From contig CM055617.1 in NCBI GenBank assembly GCA_029379385.1, positions 16,996,679-17,060,678 of the forward strand: DNA of 64,000 nucleotides, in the 5' to 3' direction. Positions within the stretch are counted from its first letter, which is position 1, and each line of letters starts with the position of its first letter. Positions 44,759 through 57,430 of the stretch are shown piece after piece. This DNA comes from Quillaja saponaria (Eukaryota > Streptophyta > Magnoliopsida > Fabales > Quillajaceae). The position numbers and the translations under genes are program-made. A model generated the notes under the pieces. It worked only from the letters and a program-made list of their open reading frames with translations, ran no database searches and was not told where the DNA came from.

Positions 44759-46412
44759 TGTCACACCATCAAATAAAGGTGTGATTGGCTGGAGGAATGG
44801 ATAACCACACCCTCGTAACCCTGAATACTCAAATATTGTGCATCTTTGACTCTTAAACAAATTAGAGTTAAGACTAAAAAAGTTTTTCTAAATTTAAATA
44901 AAATCATGACTCTATTATTAAACATAAAACGTTTATTAAAAATTCAGCAGTGGTTCCCCGTAAAGTAGAACATGCCCATAATACAAATAAACAACCTGTT
45001 TACAAGGTCAACAGGAAACCATATTATCAGAATATACAGAGGAGCTCTGCTTCCAACAAAATATGAAACCTCCATAGTTAATTCAATATATATAGATATA
45101 TATTAACAATGCATAACACCTAGAGTGACTGCAAGTGTCGTCCCTTAAGATTCAATTGTGTGAATCTAAGATATATCTTGCTACAACAGTGTCAACAGGT
45201 AACAAATTTTGACACAGCGAATAGTGGATTCCTGAAACTAAAGAAAAACAATAACAAAGAAAAGAATGAGTCACAAGGACTCAGTGAGCAAATCACATAC
45301 CTGAGGGTACCAAAATCACACAACACATATACCACTAATTAATCTCAAGTCTAAATTTAATTATACACATACATACTTATATTTATCGAACAATCACAAT
45401 ACATATATTTCATGCTTTTCAACATAGCAACAGATTATTTCTCCGTGCACAATCCATCCTATCGAGACTCAGCACTCAATTCTTTTAAAAACAATTATCA
45501 GAATCAGAATATCAAATCAAAATATCCTAAATGCACTTGGATTTTAATTTCGGAAATAAAAATCATTTCTCAAAAAATTTCATTTTGTTGGTCCTTATCA
45601 ACCGCAAGTAATATCAAACAAGCATAATTCAAATAAATCACTGAAATTCTGTATTTGCTTATTTTTCTCTATAGCACATCTATTCCAACATACAAATAAT
45701 TGCATATAATAATCTAGCAACCGAAGTCCACGTAATTCACTCACATGGTTCAAGAATGTGGTTTGTCAGTCCTTCTAGTTCGCGAAAGTGTCTAAATGTC
45801 CTTTACCAGATTTGAAAAGTCCACCTAAGGCTGTCCAAGTCTGCCTTTAACCCACCATTCTTGGCTATAGCTAACGAAATCAAGAACTAAGGAGGACAAG
45901 GAAGACAACAACAGTTTGCTATCTACTGCCGTTTACCAACTGAATTTTAGCTAAATTTTCCCAAGCCAAGCTATTGTAACCCACAATTGGAAGGGAGGGA
46001 CAGGAACTTATCAAAGAATTGAATATGGCAACTAAATAAAGAGAACAATCGTGACAAAGGAAGGAACAAAACAGAGGTCACATAAAGCAAGGGAAGCAAA
46101 AGCATGGCCAGCCAGAAAATTGAAGACAAAGAGGCGGTGGTGATGGCTTAAAAAAATAAAAAGACAAAAAGAAGTTTGGTCAAAGTCCATCACTTTTTTT
46201 TTTTTTTTTTTTTGTGGTGCCAATGATTCCAACACCATATATATATATATTAGAACACATACTTAAACGTTTCTTTATCAACCAATGGGTTTTAAAATTA
46301 ATTCTTATATTGCATACAGATATACTTATTTATATAAATTGTTTATTTACGTTATCACAATGAATTACGTACAACCATTCTAAATTGTACATAATTATTT
46401 TGGGTTCTAACA
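44759..46412 (-). mobile_element. 3' LTR of a second chromovirus (LTR-A)
   Basis: On the minus strand it starts TGTTAGAACCCAAAATAAT at 46412 and ends GGTGTGACA at 44759, 1654 bp. It contains a T-run (46194-46213) and a (TA)n tract. A polypurine tract lies immediately upstream of its start, so this is a true 3' LTR. It pairs with the truncated LTR at 50278-50843. Confidence 0.8.
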
Positions 46413-46430
46413 ATCTCTCCCCCTTAAAGG
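46413..46430 (-). promoter_or_regulatory. Chromovirus polypurine tract
   Basis: The minus strand reads CCTTTAAGGGGGAGAGAT directly before the LTR start TGTTAG. This is the expected plus-strand primer of the element. Confidence 0.8.
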
Positions 46431-47850
46431 AAATTCGTCCTGAATTTCAAATAAAGGAGTTACAAATTTCGTTTACCTGAATTATTCAAATAAATATGGA
46501 TATCGTTGCTTATAATACATTCTCGTCCTGTTCCCTATGAAGTTGGCACACCACTTTTTACTAAAGGAATAACCTTTGATCGGTGTTTACAAACTTGTCT
46601 ATTAATAATCGTAACAAGTTTTTCATCGAACGTGAGATTTTCATCAACTTCTACCTCTTGAATTCGTAAGACATGAGACTCATCTGGTAAATATTTTTGA
46701 AGCATCAATACGTGGAATATTTGGTGTACCATATCCAAAACAGGGTGCAATGCCAACCTATATGCCATTTCTCAAATCTTATCCCAAATTCTAAAAAGGT
46801 CCAATAAAACTTGGACTTGGCTTGTCTTTTCTACCGAATCTTATAGTAATTGTCTCCAATGGTTATTAGCATATGACTTTTGCTTGATTTGAGCTGTCTA
46901 TAATATATCACGAATCACCTGAACCTTCTCTGTAGCATCTTAAATCAACTCTGACCCCAACAACTGATGCTCACCAGTCTTAAACCATCCAATCGGAGAT
47001 TGATATTTTCTACTGTACAATGCTTTAAATGTTGCCATCTAAATGTTATTATGATAGCTGTTCTTATAAGCAAACTTTATTAATGGAAGATGTTGATCCT
47101 AACTACCATCAAAGTCTATAACGTAGGCTCATAACATGTACTCCAAAGTCTATGTAATTCTCTCGGATTGCCCATCAAATTGAGAATGGAAAGCTATATT
47201 AAACAATAATTGAGTACCAAGAGTCTCCTGAAAAGATTTCAAAAATGTAGAAGTAAACTAAGCGCCCCGGTTAGAGATAATAGAGACTGGTACCCCATGC
47301 AATGAAACAATTTCATCCAAATACAACTTCGCATACTGATGTGCTGAATAAATAGTTTTCACTCGAAGAAAATGTGCAGAATTTGTCAAACGATCTACAA
47401 TCACCCAAATAGAATCAAAACCCCTAAAAGTCTTAAGAAGTCCCAATATAAAGTCCATAGTAACTTTTTTCCACTTCCACTCTGGAATGTCCAACTTTTG
47501 TAACATTCTTGCAAGCTTCTAATATTTAGCTTTTACCTGTTGGCACACAAGGTACCTGAAACAAAATTAGTGACATCTTTCTTCATACCATCCTACCAAT
47601 AAAATTTCCTTAGGTCCATATACATTTTAGAAGAACCAAGATGCATGCTGCAAGAATCTTTCTTCTCAACTCCAATTCAAGTGACACATCAATCCGATTC
47701 CCATGTCTCAGTACTCCTTCACTATCTAACTTGAAATCACTAATAACACCCTGATCACATTTAATTCTCCTAGCACTCACCTCAGGATTAACTGCTAGTG
47801 CTACCTTTACCGCTTCAACAAAAGTGGATCTCACTTTAAGATTAACTCTA
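46431..47850 (-). pseudogene. Chromovirus pol: RNase H end to integrase tail
   Basis: From high to low coordinates there is a stretch after RNase H (47834-47610: DFKLDSEGVLRHGNR), an integrase core (47506-47258: PEWKWKKVTMDFI with the first catalytic Asp, VIVDRLTNSAHFL, LHGVPVSIISNRG where N replaces the second catalytic Asp), and the tail (46768-46535: AYRLAL, FHVLMLQKYLPDESHVL, DENLTFDEKLV). This order is that of Del/Tekay-type chromoviruses. Frameshifts lie between all pieces. RT and protease are gone; an LTR-A fragment starts at about 47851. Confidence 0.8.
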
Positions 47851-49368
47851 TGATTTATTAATTTACATATATGTACTTAAGCTTTTGTTGAACATCTTAA
47901 AAATATGTTTACCTTTTGGTATAATTACATTCATAAACCATTCTAACTCATAAATTTTTCCTTTTTATTCAAATAGCAATTATTAATTTTAATTATCTAG
48001 TTTTTCATCAAGCTTAAATCAAGCTTTTCAATGTTAACATAATTCAAATTCTACTTTTTAATGAATGGCTTTACTTTTCTATATTAATATATACTTGAAT
48101 TCTAAATCATTTATTTTATATTCCTAATTAAGTTTAAAAGAATTACAATTGGCTTATTTACCTTATTCTTCAACTTTCATCTAAACATGAAATTTACACT
48201 TCTAACTTCCACTTACATATCTTACTTTTATAACCTCCTTCTCAAACAACTATTTTACCACTTACAAACAATAATTATATCATTTTAAATCACTAATTTC
48301 ACTTGTCTAATTAAACTTAAAGATGCAGAATTTTCCATTTATAAACAATTGTTTGACACTCCTCTAACATTCTAAGAAACCCACGGTAAATAGAGAGTTT
48401 ATTACCTCTTCACTTTAGGCTGCCATAGCCTTCAATTAGTCAAGGAAACAACCTCATTTCATTCTTTAAATAGGAACAAAAAGCACAAGACTACAACTTA
48501 TTTTTACATAACTTTAACTTTAATTAAAACAAGATGTATAGCAGAAATAGAATAGCCAACATTGTTGTTCATCTACTTGATATTTCAACTGAATACACGA
48601 CCATAATTAAGTTACTAAACGGCATCAACTTGGATTGAAAACCAAGCTAAAATAGGGCCTTTCCTCTTTGTTTCGTAGTTGCTTTTCACTAGCATATACC
48701 CATACTAACAAAGAGAACCTCCCACATGACAAAGAAGAAGAACAAGACTGAATTAGGGTAAAGGAAAGACGAAACAGCGGTGATAACTGCTGCTAATCAC
48801 TCTTTCAGTGAAGAAATTTCAGTCCTTATTACCCCTACAATAAAGCTTCTATGGCCAACAAAAGGAAAGGATGAAGAACTCACCAACCAACAAAAATCCA
48901 CTCCACACAGTAGAGGATAGTCATAGCCAAGGAAGTTGGAACCCTTATTCAGCTGGGACAGATTGCTTCCAACACTCATGGCACACAGCAACACACTCAT
49001 GGCCAAGACAAAGGACTAATCTCTCAATCAAGGGAAGAACATGACTGAAGTTGTTGAGTTTGGGTGGGCTGAACTAATGGCAACAAGCAAATAGGTGAAT
49101 TAGTTGCTATAAACAACTATACTACCAACTCAACGAAAAGTAAGCAAGGAAACTTTCAAAATTCAAAAGGTAGATCAAATAGGAGAAAAAGGAGGCGGTG
49201 TAAAGGAAATATGAGAAGTAGAGAACAGCTACACACACACGGAAGAAAAAAAGAAGGTGATAAGACAAAAACATTAAAATAATGTAAATAATGGCTTACA
49301 CTTAGTTTATTAATTTGTGTTGTAAACTTAATCAATTATATTTATATAATTCATTACCCACTAACTTA

Positions 49369-49406
<38 letters not shown>

Positions 49407-49552
49407 ATACCATTCTAAGTTCAATCCAATGTGGACTAATTCAATAAATATTTACAAATACTCTTTTATTTTAATTTACTTTATGCAATTTAGTATTGAC
49501 ATCATCATGATAATTTATGTACAACATTTTAAAAATACCCATTAGAATATCA
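47851..49552 (-). mobile_element. LTR-A fragment inside the second chromovirus
   Basis: The high end AACATTTTAAAAATACCC followed by GGTTCTACC (49525-49560) aligns with the LTR start and polypurine region at 46380-46430. The low end lacks TGTCACAC, so it is truncated. It has a (TA)n tract at 49373-49402. The open frame 49006-48797 is on the LTR and has no domain. It may result from recombination between elements, as polypurine-side sequence also follows it. Confidence 0.55.
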
Positions 49553-50262
49553 GGTTCTACCAAAAAAATTCATCCCAAATTTTAACATAAATGATACAGG
49601 TAAATTGTTTACCTAAATCAGATGTAAATATTGTTATTTCACTGCAACTTTGATCTCCTACATGGTATCTTCTTTCTTGGTTTTCACCAAAGGATTAATC
49701 AAAGTTTACAGATTTATCTATTTATACTCACCACTGATTACTTCTCATACATTAGGTTGTGGGTTATGGACCCACCACGCTTCCACTGCACCACTCTGAT
49801 CACCCCTAAATCCCAATCCCACACAGACTTAACCTTTCGTTTTATCTCAAAACATACTTAAATTTACTATAGAAAGTATCGTCAAATGTCACACATTTCT
49901 TTGTAATAAAAGAATGTATATTAAGGCTACTATTGTTGAACTAAAATTTCAATTAAGTCTTCCATAATCTTTTACGACTTCAATTTCTTGTCATGGGCAC
50001 CTGAGGAATGGTTAATTCCTGATCAAAGCCAATATTCTATTATTTCACACTACTCACAACACGATTACGACACATGATCATGTATAAACAAAAATAAATC
50101 CTTTACATATTTCTTATATAAAGTCGAGAATACTATGTTAAAGAATCATAACTTGAAGTTTCAGGACAACTAGAACATATCACTAAGTCCACATACACTC
50201 GGGTAACGTATGCAGACAAAGCAACAATATCCCCTATTTGCAGTCAAGGACCTCTAAACCAT
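49553..50262 (-). pseudogene. Chromovirus 3' remnant joined to leader and gag start
   Basis: 49560-49745 resembles the sequence upstream of the polypurine tract (compare 46430-46620). From about 49960 to 50080 it matches the gag N-terminus of the other element (compare 34330-34425), and 50080-50262 is the leader (CCACATACACTCGGGTAACG, shared with 34540). The internal region between is deleted. Confidence 0.55.
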
Positions 50263-50274
50263 GCTCTGATACCA
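50263..50274 (-). promoter_or_regulatory. Chromovirus primer-binding site, initiator tRNA-Met
   Basis: The minus strand reads TGGTATCAGAGC, four bases inside the LTR edge at 50278, followed by ATGGTTTAGAGG. It is complementary to the 3' end of initiator tRNA-Met. Confidence 0.85.
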
Positions 50275-50277
50275 ACT

Positions 50278-50843
50278 TATCACACCCTCAAATAAAGGTA
50301 TAACTGGCCGAAGGAATAGATAACCATATCCTTGTAACCCTGAATACTCAAGTATTGTGCATCTCTGACTCTTAAACAAATTACAGTTGGGACTAATAAA
50401 GTTTAAATAAAATCATGACTCTGTTATTAAACATAAAACGTTTACTGAAAATTCGGCAGTGGAATTATAAAGTGGAACATGCCCATACTACAAATAAACA
50501 ACTTGTTTACTAGGTCAACAGGAAACCATATTATCAGAATATACAGAGGAGCTCTGCTCCTAACAAAATACGAAATCCCCATGGTTAATTCAATATATAT
50601 ATATTAACAATGCATAACACCTAGAATAACTGCAAGTGTCGTCCCTTAAGATTCAAGTGTGCGAATCCGAGATATACCTTGTCGCAGCAGTGTTGGCAAG
50701 TAACAAATTTTGACACAACGAATAATGGTTTCTTGAAACTAAATAAAAACAACAACAAAGAAAAGAATGAGTCACAAGGATGAGTAGTGAGCAAACCACG
50801 TACCCTAAGATTACTAGCATCCCACAACACATATACCACTAAT
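50278..50843 (-). mobile_element. 5' LTR of the second chromovirus, truncated (LTR-A)
   Basis: The edge TATCACACCCTC (for TGTCACACC) is followed by sequence close to 44759-45325, ending ATACCACTAAT, where the caulimovirid piece E3 begins. About two thirds of the LTR is lost. Confidence 0.8.
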
Positions 50844-51030
50844 TTGTAGACATGATTAAAGGCTTAATAGCCTTGTCTTCTAAAAAGGATGTTCAGAAAG
50901 AATTACTAAAAATTCTTAAAGACAATTGTTTAGACATGAGTCAGGATGATCTAGCTTATTTTCAAGATTCACAAAATCAGAAAGACGAAAGAGCCGAAGA
51001 ATTTCTTGAAGAAGGAACATATCGCTGATT
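50844..51030 (+). pseudogene. Caulimovirid E3a: polyprotein C-terminus
   Basis: An open plus-strand reading runs MIKGLIALSSKKDVQKELLK, then DMSQDDLAYFQDSQ and EEFLEEGTYR with a stop near 51027. It is the same C-terminus as in E1, where it is more damaged. Confidence 0.7.
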
Positions 51031-51912
51031 CACTTTTGAAAAAATACCAATATCCAGATTTCATATCAAATTTAAAAAATACTTTAGCAGTGTAAAGTCT
51101 ATTAAGAAGATCCTTTTTATTAGGAATTGGATATCTTCTCCATTTCAATGCTTTATTTAAAGGTTTGTAATTTATAACTACTCTAGGAACTCCTCTTTCA
51201 AGCTCAGCAGCATTTTCAACATAAAAAGATGGACAACCCTACAGACTATAGCTCTTCCTAATAAGTTTTTTTAACAATTCTTCTATTTCTCTTTTACAGA
51301 TTTCTAAATGTCTTGGACCCATTCCAATTAGTCTAGCTTTGGTGGGTATCTATTTTTCAAAGAAGTCTGGTTTATAAGGCAATTCAATTATGTGCTGCTT
51401 CCTATTGCAAAAAACATTAGGGATTTTAGCGCATATGTCTTTTCTATTTCATCTTGAATTTTTTTCATTTCTTCTTGCAATTTTAGGGTCTTTAATTGTT
51501 CTTCAAATCTTTTGTATTCTATTTCTTCTTTTAGAGACATTAGAAATTTTTCTTTCTTTTTAATAGTATCTTTCATTAGATTTATTTCTTGCATTCTAGG
51601 TTTCTCAATAAAATCAAATTTAACTTGTCTTTCTTTAATATTTGACTCTACTCCTGACTTATCTATTCTAGTGATAGGAAATAGCATATATAAAAAATGA
51701 TTTCTTAAAATAACCCCTTAGGCTAATCCCTTCACTAGAACAAAAGGTAAAAGAAAACAAACTTTGTTATTATAGACTGTTGCATTTAATAACTTATAAT
51801 CTACTATTAGATGATTTCTATATCTAGCATGAAGAATTTGAGTAGTCTTTTGATAGAATTTTGAAGGTACTAATCTTTCATTGATGCAATTTAAATATGC
51901 TCTTGAGTCATG
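51031..51912 (-). pseudogene. Caulimovirid E3b: protease to RT fingers, inverted relative to E3a
   Basis: On the minus strand a protease part (VCFLLPFVLVKGLA near 51750), the charged linker (51687-51388: EINLMKDTIKKKEKF, EIEYKRFEEQLK) and the RT fingers (FMLKM, RRYPIPNKKDLL region by homology, ending at KFDMKSGYW-like sequence near 51050) follow each other. It retains about 130 bp of RT fingers that E1 lacks. It joins E3a tail to tail in inverted orientation near 51030. Stops and shifts break it. Confidence 0.75.
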
Positions 51913-53066
51913 TCCAAACTGGATGACTAGTTTGCATTGGTTATCGGAAGCTTAACTCCACTACTAGAAAAGATCACTTTCGTTTGCCATTTATTGATCA
52001 TGTTAGAAAGGTTAGGTCATTCTCATTACCGTTTTCTTGATGGCTATTCAGGTTATAATCAAATTGCAATCACACTGAAGGACCAAGTGAAGACCACATT
52101 CACTTGTCCCTTTGGAGCATTTGCATATCGACGCGTGCCATTTGGCCTTTGCAACGCACTTGTTACTTTTCAACGGTGTATGGTTAGTATATTTTCAAAT
52201 TATGTTGAGAATATCATAGAAGTTTTATGAATGATTTTAGTGTCTATGGAAACTTTTTTGATAAATGTTTAGATTAACCTTACAATTTGTTCTTAAATGT
52301 TGCATGGAAACTAATTTAGTCCTTAATTGGGAGAAATGTCACTTTATGGTAGATCACAGGATAGTCTTTGGACATATCATATCTGCTAAGGGAATTGAAG
52401 TTGATAAATCTTGTACATTCCTTACCACCCTTACATGTGTGAGGGAGATTCGTTCTTTTCTTGGACATGCAGGTTTTTATCGAAGATTTATCAAGGACTT
52501 TTCAAAGGTTGCACTACCCTTATGCAAATTACTACAAAAGAAAGTGACATTTGAGTTCAATGAAGAACGCAAGAAAGCATTTGAAAGGCTTACGGAGCTC
52601 TTGAACATAGGTCCCACTATTCAACCACCTAATTGGAGCCTTCCATTTGAGCTAATGTGTGATATGAGTGACTATGCCGTAGAAGCTGCTTTAGGGCAGA
52701 AAATTGGCAAGCTTTCACATGTCATCTATTATGCATCAAGGACCTTGAATTAGCTTGACTATTGTACAACTGAAAAAGAGCTATTATCGGTTATTTTTTC
52801 TTTAGACAAGTTTCATTCTTATTTAATTGGTATTAAAGTAACCGTGTTTTCTGATTATGTAGCTCTTAGGTACTTACTCACTAAGAAGGAGGCTAAGCCG
52901 AGACTTATAAGGTGGATACTTCTCTTGCAAGAATTAGATATGGTAATAAAAGACAAAAATGGAAGTGATTATGTAGTTGTTGACCACCTGAGTCGCCTTG
53001 TTCAAGATAAAGATATTCTTCCTTTGTGTGAAAACTTTCCGGATGAGCAACTACTTTCATCATATT
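51913..53066 (+). pseudogene. Athila RT-RNase H fragment 2
   Basis: Pieces 51937-52230, 52265-52753 and 52844-53071 show GYSGYNQIAITLKDQVKTTF, VPFGLCNALVTFQ, then a frameshift and MNDFSVYGN, where N replaces the first Asp of the catalytic MDD. NLVLNWEKCHFMV, IRSFLGHAGFYRRFI, FELMCDMSDYAVEAALGQ and [14 protein letters not shown] follow, then VVDHLSRL. It starts abruptly at the end of E3 and ends at a Copia LTR fragment. It is inactive. Confidence 0.85.
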
Positions 53067-54296
53067 CTTGATTCGGCATTCACTCCTTTGTTAATTCATC
53101 AAGAACACAACAATGACCTAAGTGTCTCGTCTCTAAGTGTATCTACATGAACCGATCCAACAAAAGATATGCTTGACAATGAGAGGCGTTACCAAGAGAT
53201 TCCTTGTGTGTTAGCGCAAGTTACCAAATCCCTTTGGCCTAAAATCCTTCTGAAAGCTTTAGGCTCTTTGTATTATATGTACAATTATTATCACTTATCT
53301 TTTCCTAGCTTGTTAAGTCTTTTATTTACAAAGACTAGCCACCTTCCTATATATTAGACAATCCAAACACATTAGGGATTAGGATTTAATCAAAATTAAA
53401 TCTAATGCCTACAAATTATAATAATTACGTGACTGCCCCCAAAAACTCTCCTTAAATGAATATCATCCTTTTGTGTGTGACCCCTTAGGTTCAAACTATT
53501 AATGGCAGTAGGCATGTAACTTTTACATATTTATTAATAGACCCCATCTAATTAAATTAAAACTTATTCTAATTATGTAAATTAAAACTCTTTTTAATTT
53601 AACCCTTTAAGCACATGATAACTACCCATCATAGTATGAATATGGCTATAAACCTTTCCGTTAACAATTACCATGTAATTCAATCCTCCTATCATGCAAT
53701 GTCCCGATTAAATCTATTTGGGTATAGAAATAATGTCAAACCTGAATTTTAATCATATATGTCTAGATTTTAAGATTATAACTTCATTGAAGAAATTAGA
53801 AACTCATATTCTAATATCCACCGTGCCATGGCCATAGACTTTAAGTCAAATATTTTATAGACCACATAGGACATCATCTCTTTTCCACTAAGAGTGATAG
53901 ATCCTTTATTGTACATTCACATACCTCCATATGCAAGTGATTATACCCAATTACTACTTCTTAGGTGACTCATTAATAGAATCAGAAATAGTATCATAGT
54001 ATAATGATGTACATACAAGATAATATGATGTCTCAAGTCAAATGACTATTTGCACAGTTGTAACATGAGAACCACCTATTACCATGTAGAGAAACTCCAT
54101 ATAGGTGTTCTTAATTGAGTTGGTTTAGTGACCTCATTCTCTAATGAATACCTACATATCTGTCTTATTGTCTTATACACAAGTAACTATGAGATCATTC
54201 ACCTTCAACTCTTTGAGCCAACTAGATATGTATATTCGGATTCACTAGTGTCCTACTTAGTGATCCTAAGATTAGGAATATTTAAGAATTAAGTTT
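53067..54296 (-). mobile_element. Copia-type LTR fragment
   Basis: It matches 37265-38618 (ATTCGGCATTCACTCC to AAGAATTAAG) with about 90% identity by eye, less than between the other two copies. Both LTR ends are missing. Confidence 0.75.
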
Positions 54297-54734
54297 TGAT
54301 AACTCTACAATAATAGAGTTATTTCACGATGATTTTAATTCATGTTTGATGCTAATCCTAAGGTTTTGAATTAGAATATTAGTCAAATATAGTGTTGCAG
54401 TTGTTTTAGGTTGTTTCAAGAGTTTTGTAGAGTTTTTATCTTAATTGGTAGTAGTTTTATGAAATTTTGGTATTTAATTTGTTATAGGTCTTTGCAGTGT
54501 CCTAGTTCAAGTTAGAGAAGGAAAGCAATTCAACAAGCACTGCAGCACTAAGGAACGTGAGGCCATGGCATAACAAAAGGGAAAAATTGATGGATTAGAC
54601 AAAGAGGCCTCAGTCGCAGTGCAAATATGTCGAAGCCACTACGCGTCCAAAACAGGCAAGAAACTCAAAGAAGTCAGAGAGTAGGAAACTGTGGCTCTTG
54701 AAGACTTGAGCCATGGCATGAAGAACTCAAGATG

Positions 54735-56277
54735 CCTAGAAGTCCTTCATGTTATTCTACTTTATTGAGACAGTTGATTGCATGTAGAAGTAAAGCTGAA
54801 CCTTATTTGATGTGGAATGTGGGTAATGAGTTTATTAATTTTTAGTTTGACCAATGGTGTGACCTTGGCCTTATGTATTTGCTTGTTTCTGAGGTTCCTA
54901 GAAGAGATAGCAATATGAAATTGGTTGAATATGATTTGCTTCCAAGTGAGGAACGACACCTCGTTCCTCATTCTATAAGACAACAGGTAGCAAATTGCTT
55001 ATGTTTGTAGGAAGCTAAGGATGAGCTAATCTAGACCCCAGATAAAGTGGGTTGCTTCTCCACTACTTTGGCATGAGAGGTATGCTAGAGACGTAATTCA
55101 ATGATGTCTTATCTAGTTTAATTCTTAGCATGCTTTGCTTCTGGTAAAGTTTTTTGGAAGTTATGGTTTGGGTTTCTAGCAGTTGATAGTACATTAGCTT
55201 GGTTTAATTTCTCCTTGGCATCAAGTTGTCGTTGTTGTGATCACCATGATGTAGAGACCATTCTCCATCTTTTTCTTTCCTCACAAACAGCATGGGAAGG
55301 GACCACCTTCTTCTCACATTGTTTTGATGTTGAATGCAGCTTTGGGAATATTCGTGAAGTCTTCTTTTGTTGGTGGCAGCAAGGAGTTAAATCTTTTGCA
55401 TGTCAATTAAGAGCTATAGCACCGTGTCTAATTGTATGGGAGATTTGGACAGCAAGGAATGCAAAGGAATATGATAATATACTCATCAACTCAATCATCA
55501 TTTCTAGACAAATTTGGAAGATGAATGGGCTGATATTGTTGCTTCAAAAAGGTAAAGCAAAGGTGAGTATAAGTGATGCCTATCAACTCCGTTATTTTCT
55601 TGTTAATAGTTCTAAGAGAATGTTTTTGAAGAAAGTTTTAATTGTCAAGTGGTACCCCCCTCCTCCCTCTTTTGTAAAACTTAATTGTGATGGTTGTTCA
55701 CTGGAAAATCTGGGATAAGCCACCATTGGAGGTGCAATCTGGTCTTTGGAAGGTAATTTTCTGTTTGCTTATGGAGATTATTTGGGCTGTAAAACAAACA
55801 TGGTGGCTGGATTTGAGGCTTTACTAGAAGGTTTAAAGGCATGTGAAGTTAAAGGATATATGAATGTGGTTGTCAATTGTGGTTCAATGGCATTAGTGCA
55901 ATGTGTCAATAAAAAAAGAACCCTTTTTGGATGATTTATAGAAGGTTTCGGGAATAACAAATGCTTATACAGACTTTGAATGTAAAAGATTGATCACTAT
56001 TTTAGAGAAGTAAATACAACTGCTAATTTTTTAGCCAATTATGCATGTGATATGAAAATGAGGTGTTCATGGAACTCTACTGATAGCCTCCCTCTACAAG
56101 CTCGGAGTCTAATTGCATTGGATAAACAACAAACAGTGTACATGAGATTAAAAGCAAGCAGTTAGGTCATGATACCAAAAATGAATATACTCTGGCTTTT
56201 CTTTTGAAATTAATAAAATTTTAAGGACTTGCCCAAGTCCTAGAAAAGTTTAGGTTAAAAAAAAAAGTTACCTAGAA
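54735..56277 (+). mobile_element. L1-type LINE, 5'-truncated, with poly(A) and probable target duplication
   Basis: Coding remnants begin about 54770 (NEFINF, then FDQWCDLG) and end with a 3' UTR, TAATAAAATTTTAAGGAC and poly(A) at 56257-56266. CCTAGAA at 54735-54741 recurs at 56271-56277 and may be part of the target-site duplication. LTR-C lies on both sides, so the LINE is younger than LTR-C. About 1.5 kb remains of an element that normally has 5-6 kb. Confidence 0.75.
55215..55934 (+). pseudogene. LINE ORF2 C-terminus: zinc-binding RVT tail and RNase H
   Basis: The 167-residue open piece (55215-55718) has a CRCCDHHDVETILHLFLS zinc-binding motif, WWQQGVKSF, APCLIVWEIWTARNAK and then KWYPPPPSFVKLNCDG, the start of RNase H with its first catalytic Asp. 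The second piece (55746-55934) continues with WSLEGNFLF and FEALLEGLKACEVKG, with the catalytic Glu. A stop at 55718 separates them. The tail HYFREVNTTANFLANYACD lies at about 55995. Confidence 0.85.
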
Positions 56278-57030
56278 AAACCACATAGAGGGATGAGCCA
56301 TGGAATGATGATTGTGAAGCCGCAGTGCTAAATTGAATACAACTTTCGTAAAACATGGGATGGTTTGGTGCCACAACACCCAAGTATAAGAACCCATAGC
56401 GGGGACAAGATGGAGTTCTATTGAAATTAAATAGAACCTGAAGCGCTGTAGCACTATATCACACACGGTGCAACGTGTGGACGAATTTTGAGGACTTCTA
56501 TTTTAATCAAAATAGGAGAAAAAGGTCTATAAATAAAGGAGGAAGGCTAAAGTTTAGAGACACATCATAGCTCATCATAGAGAGTGGTAAGAAGTTAAAG
56601 GAGACCCAAAGCGTGACAACTTGTAGTTTCTATTCTTTCTTCTTCCATTTTCTATTTGCTTGTAATGGTTATGTTTTTATTTCAAATGTTTTCAGTAGTT
56701 AGTATGAAGTATTCGTATTCTAGGGGTAACAATTGAACTCACATGTAGCTGATGGGGTTTTAGTTTTAATATTTGTATTGCTTTGTCCTTAATGCTTTTA
56801 ATTTCTTGATCACTAGTTAAATTGATAAGGAATTCTGGAATTGACTTGGAAGAGTCAGTTTTGTGATTAACCTTAGGCAATATAGCTTATGTTTGGATTG
56901 TGCATATGATTTGGATTTCTCATAGGAATATAGGGAATTAGACTAAAGGAGATATATATTTGCTAGACATAGGAGTATGCCAGTAATTGATTAAGAAATC
57001 TGGTTAATATTAGCTATTGTATGAATTGAT

Positions 57031-57176
57031 TTGAATTAAAGTTAATAAGGTGTGGTGTGAGGAATGTTGTGAACCTAGACTTAGTTTTAATATTTGAATT
57101 AAAGTTAATAAGGTGTGGTGTGAGGAATGTCGTGAACCTATACTTAGTTTTAATATTTGAATTAAAGTCAATAAGG
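57031..57176. repeat. 63-bp tandem repeat, 2.3 units
   Basis: TTGAATTAAAGT starts at 57031, 57094 and 57157 (third with C). Units 1 and 2 differ at only a few bases. It lies in LTR-C and is not seen in the copy at 61206. Confidence 0.85.
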
Positions 57177-57430
57177 TAGATGATAAGCTTACATAGTTCA
57201 GGTATAGGAGTAGAATTATATAAGCTTTATTAGTTAAGTAATTAATTGGAAGAATAATTGAATGTGAATAAAAAAGTTCATGAACAAATAATAAGGAAAT
57301 ATTGGTTAAGAAAGGGAAAACTTGGTAAATTGAGATCTTGAAAGTTAAGTATTATATGAACTTGAATAAAAGTGTAAAAGCAAAGAATAAAAAATTGTGG
57401 TTAAGTGCTTAAAGAAAGGTACATTTTAGA

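Larger units (their letters stand above)
54297..57430 (+). mobile_element. LTR-C (Athila/Tat-type) split by a LINE
   Basis: It starts TGATAACTCTACAATAATAG at 54297. After the LINE (54735-56277) it continues with ACCACATAGAGGG, then TCTATAAATAAAGGAGG near 56527 (TATA-like) and ATTGAACTCACATGTAGCTG (56731). The second copy at 61206 shares GTTTCAC near the start, ACAATTGAACTCAACACGTAGC and the following block. The right end is not defined. Confidence 0.65.

Noticed and set aside
49373..49402. (TA)n tracts here and at 21825 and 39850 as possible origins or regulatory sites
   Set aside because: They are simple repeats within LTR-A copies and occur at corresponding places in several copies.
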